Assembly: GCA_000697335.1 (NCBI GenBank)
Contig: JNEM01008277.1
Span: 1 to 12,757, forward strand
Direction of reading: 5' to 3'
Length of the DNA stretch: 12,757 nt
Source: Conidiobolus incongruus B7586
Lineage: Eukaryota > Entomophthoromycota > Entomophthoromycetes > Entomophthorales > Conidiobolaceae
This document shows positions 8,931 to 12,757 of the stretch, in pieces; the first letter of the stretch is position 1; each line of letters starts with the position of its first letter. Made by a program: the position numbers and the translations under genes. Under the pieces are notes generated by a model. The model worked only from the letters and a program-made list of their open reading frames with translations, searched no databases and was not told the origin of the DNA.

Positions 8931-9976
8931 ATTTAAGCATCGTGAACCCCAATTATGTTATTCAAACAAAACTAATATATTACTTCAACTCAATATATTA
9001 GACTTTATATGTATTTTATTTTCTCTAAATTTAATAAATCAAATAATTCCACTATATTGGATAATCGGGTGAAGAGCTTTAACTTTATTATTTGATAATT
9101 TGCCAAATTTTCAAAAAATTGAAATTAATTTTAAATATTTTTAAATTATCATTAAACTTATATAATAATTATATGAATTCAATTTGATTGATAAAAAACT
9201 TCATACATTCAGTATATTTAAATTAACAATTTTTAGTCAATTAGTTATGAAATTTATTTTATTAATATTAAATAAATAATAAAACACAAGAAAAAATAGT
9301 ATGAATAACTTTTATTTGATTTATCTATTGGTAGAATATGTGTTAGATAAATAGAAAAATAAAAATATTATATTTTGAAAAATATATTTGATATTGGTAA
9401 CATATTAACTATATAAATTAACTATATTAAAAACACAAGTTTAAAATTTATTATCATCGGAAATGTATTCTATATTCTATACGCATATTAAGTTTTTGTT
9501 AACTTGAAATTATTTAAATAGTTGTATTTCATGATTACATTGTTGAAATAGTGCGTATAATATTTAATAACAAAATAGACTATTAATCAAATGGTTTAGC
9601 ACATTTTTGTATATATAATTATTTGAAATAATTTTATTAAAAATGAATATGCCTGCTCATTGGTGAATATCCAATTAATTTTAATTTAACTTTGATAAAA
9701 TGTCAAAGAACAACATAATAATGTTAAATAATATATTATAACTTTAATCATTTGAAAATTATAGAGAATGCAATATAAAATGCAGAATAATATCATAAAC
9801 GATTTTTTACTACGTAAAAATAGCAATGGTAGATTGAATAATTTATAATGAAAAATGTTGAAATAAAAAGCATTGAAAGTAAATTATGTAGGAACAGCAA
9901 CTAAATTTATAAAATTGCTAATAGTATAATCTCCAATATATTGTAGAATATCGAATACTTCTCAGAATATTAACTG
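8931..9976. other. AT-rich spacer between the two SEC11 copies
   Basis: About one kilobase of AT-rich DNA. A plus-strand frame (8872-9072, 66 codons, Ile/Leu-rich) overlaps the start of the broken SEC11 copy on the opposite strand and is most likely chance. No similarity was seen between the outer flanks of the two SEC11 copies, so the duplication unit cannot be traced beyond the gene itself. Confidence 0.6.
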
Positions 9977-10616
9977 TTATTCGTCATTATTGAAAAATAC
10001 ATAAATCGCCAAAATCGCCAAAATCGCCTGTTTCAATTTAGGATAATCGTTCAAAAGCACTGGAATCATACCAATATAAGGTAAATGACCCTTAATTCTG
10101 CCAATAATATGTTTACGTTCTAACCACATTTGTCCCTGATCATATAAACCTCTATCATTCACAGGATTATTATCACCCTTAGTTAAAATATATTCTTCAC
10201 CAGTTTTAGCATCGACGTGTAATTTTAATACTCTGTGAACAATTGGAATAGGACGTCCTGGTAACTTAAACACTACAACTTCTCCAATATGAAGAGGAGA
10301 AGAGTCTAGATGCTGGAATAATAAATCACCTCTATAAAATGCAGGTTCCATACTTCCACTATAATTTATGATTGAAAATATTAATATTAGTAAAAATTAT
10401 CTATACAGATTATATTTACCTCATTACTACTACAACGGGTGATTCGTTATTAAATACCCAGCCCAGGGCTCTCCATGACATATAAGATGAAGCCATGACC
10501 GTTAACATGATTAAGGTTTGGTTCAAAAACTAAATTCAAATATTAATAATTTGCTTCTCTATTATTACAATAATGTTTATAACCTTTCTAACATCAGTAT
10601 TAGCCAAATTAAACAT
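9977..10616 (-). CDS. SEC11: signal peptidase complex catalytic subunit Sec11, intact copy
   Basis: ER-membrane serine protease that removes signal peptides from secretory proteins. Exons are 10616-10584, 10529-10420 and 10358-9977, with introns of 54 and 61 nt. The product is 174 aa (yeast Sec11 167, human SEC11A 179). It begins MFNLANTDVRKFLNQTLIML; a single N-terminal membrane segment covers about residues 14-37. The S26-family boxes follow: ESPVVVVMSGSMEPAF with nucleophile Ser50, IPIVHRVL with His89, and TKGDNNPVNDRGLY with Asp110 and Asp116. A hydrophobic C-terminal stretch AILAILAIYVFF closes the protein. The start is chosen because the 11-codon first exon supplies the conserved (V/T)R(K/Q)xLNQ motif; its donor, GTTATA, is weak but the phase fits. 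All catalytic residues are present, so this is probably the working gene. Confidence 0.94.
10003..10028 (-). repeat. short tandem repeat of a 9-bp unit in the SEC11 C-terminal codons
   Basis: Nearly three copies of AAAATCGCC (plus strand) encode the Ala-Ile-Leu repeats of the C-terminal helix. The broken copy has a less regular version. One edge of the 433-bp identical block falls inside this repeat. Confidence 0.7.
10020..10452 (-). repeat. 433-bp perfect direct repeat, copy B (SEC11 3' part)
   Basis: Partner of 8344-8776, same orientation, with no base difference found by eye, intron included. Confidence 0.93.
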
Positions 10617-11744
10617 ATTGAATATATAAACTATTTATTATTATTTATATTCAAATTTAAAATATTATTATTGTGAATTGAATATAAAAAAGATTAGAGA
10701 CTGAATTCAATGTTTACGTCAATTAATTGGATATTCAATTGGAAAAATTAAACCAATCAGCTATTGCCATCAAATTCAATCAATTTCGAACTTCATCTTT
10801 TGAATATCAAATTATTTAATTAAATCTAGAATATTATATAAAAATCAATATGATATTTAGCAAAAATATTTAAATTCATATTTGTTTCTATATTATATAT
10901 TGAACTAATTTAATATATTATATTATTTCGGAAATTATATTAATACTCATGTTTATATTTAACAATTTTTACAATTATTTTAAACAGATTTAATTAATGA
11001 GAAAATTATCATAATTTTTTGGATTAAACAGTCAAATATATATATACTCATAGATAAAGAATATATGAAATATAAATAAAATATTGTTTTAATTAAACAA
11101 AATTTAATCAATATATTTCACTATATATTTGTTCTAAATTCTAAATTAAATAATGATCAATATAATTTTAATAGTTATGATTATAAATTTAAAATCTAAA
11201 ATTCAAATTATAACAGTTTTTAAATATAAATTCTATTAAATTTATTCTAATTAATTCGGGATAAAAAAGTATAATAAATTAGTATTGATTTATAACAAAA
11301 AAACAACAATATTTAATGGAAATAAGTCTTTGAGTATCAAGCATTAGCTCTAAAGATAATAAATAAGTTATATTTTTAGTGATTATAATCTTGAAACTTG
11401 GAATATCAATATTATTTGGGATGATAAATAATTAAAAAAATATAATATTAAATAATATATTATTTCTATTCACACATAACTTTATTACTTTAAAAAGTCA
11501 AATAGATATGATATGATTTAATGATTTTTATCTTAAGCTTGAGGAAAAAGACTTAGAAATAATGCCAATCTTTTATATATTCATAAATTTTTATATCAGC
11601 TTGCTCTGAATTTTTATAATTTTTAAATTTTGTAATATTTTAGGTAGTAAAAGAGTAAATTCCCATAATTATATTATTCAAAAATAGTATTAAATAGATG
11701 CATTCAGTTTTTATTAGGCATGAATAGGATGGATAAATTAACAG
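10617..11744. other. AT-rich spacer
   Basis: About 1.1 kb of AT-rich DNA with no coding-like frame, array or hairpin. The first part should hold the promoter of the intact SEC11 gene. Any N-terminal coding exon of the CAF16-like gene could lie in its last 100 bases (for example around the ATG at 11720), but none could be supported. Confidence 0.6.
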
Positions 11745-12725
11745 ATTAATTATGATAAATTAATTCTCAATATTGATGGTGTTGACTTTGGCTTTGGAAG
11801 TCCTAAGATTCTTTATCAAATTAAAAGTCACTTTAGGTTTTAGAACTTTATTGATTGGACCTAATAGTGCTGACAAATCTACTATATTAAGGATTGCTAT
11901 TTCATTCTTTATATTATGACACCAAATAGTATTAACATTGAATAATCAAATATGTAATCATAATATACAGTACTTGCTGGGAAGCATCTGATCAAAGGTC
12001 CTGCTCATGCGTTTGGTAAGCGCACTTTTGAAGATTGTCCCCAAGGTGTAACTTACTCGGTAACTGAATGGGTAGCTAATCCAGCTATTAGAATGGGTAT
12101 CATTGTCAAAGATCTCTTCAAGTCTGTTGATGGTGATCGTTATCCTGAACGTACTGAAGCTTTGGTTAAATTACTTGATGTAGATGTTAACCAGAATATG
12201 CATAATATGCCTGATGGCGAACGTCACCGTGTTCAAATTGTTTTGGGACTCATGCATTCTTGGAAGTTATTCCTCCTGGATCAAGTCACTGCTGATCTCA
12301 ATGTCTTAGTTCATCCTCAATTATTCCGCTATCTTTACCAACAGACTATTAAGCGTGGTGCAACAACCATTTATGCAACACACATCTTTGATGGTCTTGG
12401 AGATTGGCCAACTCAAATTGCACATATCCGTAATGGTACTATCTATGAAATTCATACCATCACGCCTAAATCTAATGAAATTAACACTCTCGCGCAAAGA
12501 TTATCCAACTTCCCTCTCTCGTTGCAAGCAATTGAGAGCTCCAAAAATCAACTGGAAGAAGGGAAGATCATTGATTCACCATTGCTGCAAGTTATTGAAA
12601 GCTGGTTAGCAAAAGATTTTAAGGAAAGAATTGGTAGAGGGGATGTCCGTGGACATACCAAATGGGATGAACTCTCTGAAAATATGAAAGTATATGGTGA
12701 TAAGTATTACAACTATTGGAAATAA
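11745..12725 (+). pseudogene. CAF16: degenerating CAF16-type ABC ATPase
   Basis: Caf16-family proteins are soluble single-domain ABC ATPases; the yeast member associates with the CCR4-NOT complex. A first exon-like part (from 11745, after ATTAACAG) reads NIDGVDFGFGSPKILYQI. One extra base in an A-run near 11823-11826 then shifts the frame before RTLLIGPNSADKST (Walker A, 11857-11883). The second part (11971-12725) is open throughout: LAGKHLIKGPAHAFG, TEWVANPAIRM, KLLDVDVNQNMHNMPDGERH, YATHIFDG, and a C-terminus ending YGDKYYNYWK. Decay marks: Walker A has GPNSADKST where GxNGAGKST is usual; the signature (L/M)SDG is MPDG; the Walker B glutamate is Gln (LLDQ, 12279-12284); and the junction near 11893 lacks a GT donor although the acceptor ATACAG remains. 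The H-loop histidine is kept. It is probably a dead paralogue, but the open 250-codon 3' frame suggests recent loss or a retained non-ATPase product. Caf16-family identity is firm. Confidence 0.85.
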
Positions 12726-12757
12726 TCTAATATATTTAATATTTAATTCAAATTAAA

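Noticed and set aside
8872-9072. 66-aa hydrophobic plus-strand protein
   Set aside because: Overlaps the 5' exon of the SEC11 copy in antisense, and its Ile/Leu-rich make-up is typical of AT-rich noise; no support for a gene.
12355-12609. 84-codon plus-strand frame
   Set aside because: Out-of-frame shadow of the CAF16-like open frame.

Overview
The window reads as nuclear DNA of a very AT-rich eukaryote, most likely an early-diverging fungus. The support is: short introns (about 49-61 nt, two longer ones in the eL15 gene) with GT..AG ends and CTAAC/CTAAT-type branch sites; fungal-like versions of eL15, glycogen branching enzyme, Mcm10, Sec11 and Caf16; and intergenic DNA made almost only of A and T. 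A placement such as Zoopagomycota/Entomophthoromycotina is a guess from composition and intron style.

Layout: bases 1-32 may be the tail of a plus-strand gene. On the minus strand, 1196-1965 is the ribosomal protein eL15 gene (three coding exons, with a probable 5'UTR intron and pyrimidine-rich start tract up to about 2150). Minus 2726-4966 is the glycogen branching enzyme (three exons, 710 aa). Minus 5867-7326 is a compact MCM10 replication-factor gene (eight exons, 360 aa). Bases 7741-8315 form a base-richer island that looks like a decayed, unidentified gene. Minus 8316-8930 is a SEC11 signal peptidase copy broken by an in-frame stop, and minus 9977-10616 is an intact SEC11 gene. Plus 11745-12725 is a decaying CAF16-type ABC ATPase. 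The remaining stretches are AT-rich spacers with no recognisable gene.

The genes do not form a pathway. They are housekeeping functions (translation, glycogen storage, replication initiation, ER signal peptide removal) with two dying paralogues. The most striking signal is the SEC11 pair: 433 bp, intron included, are identical at a constant 1676-bp offset, while the adjoining 77 bp of the same exon differ at 26 positions, mostly synonymous. This points to an old duplication with recent gene conversion of the 3' part. I found no CRISPR array, intact mobile element, rRNA or tRNA, and nothing I would call a wholly new system.
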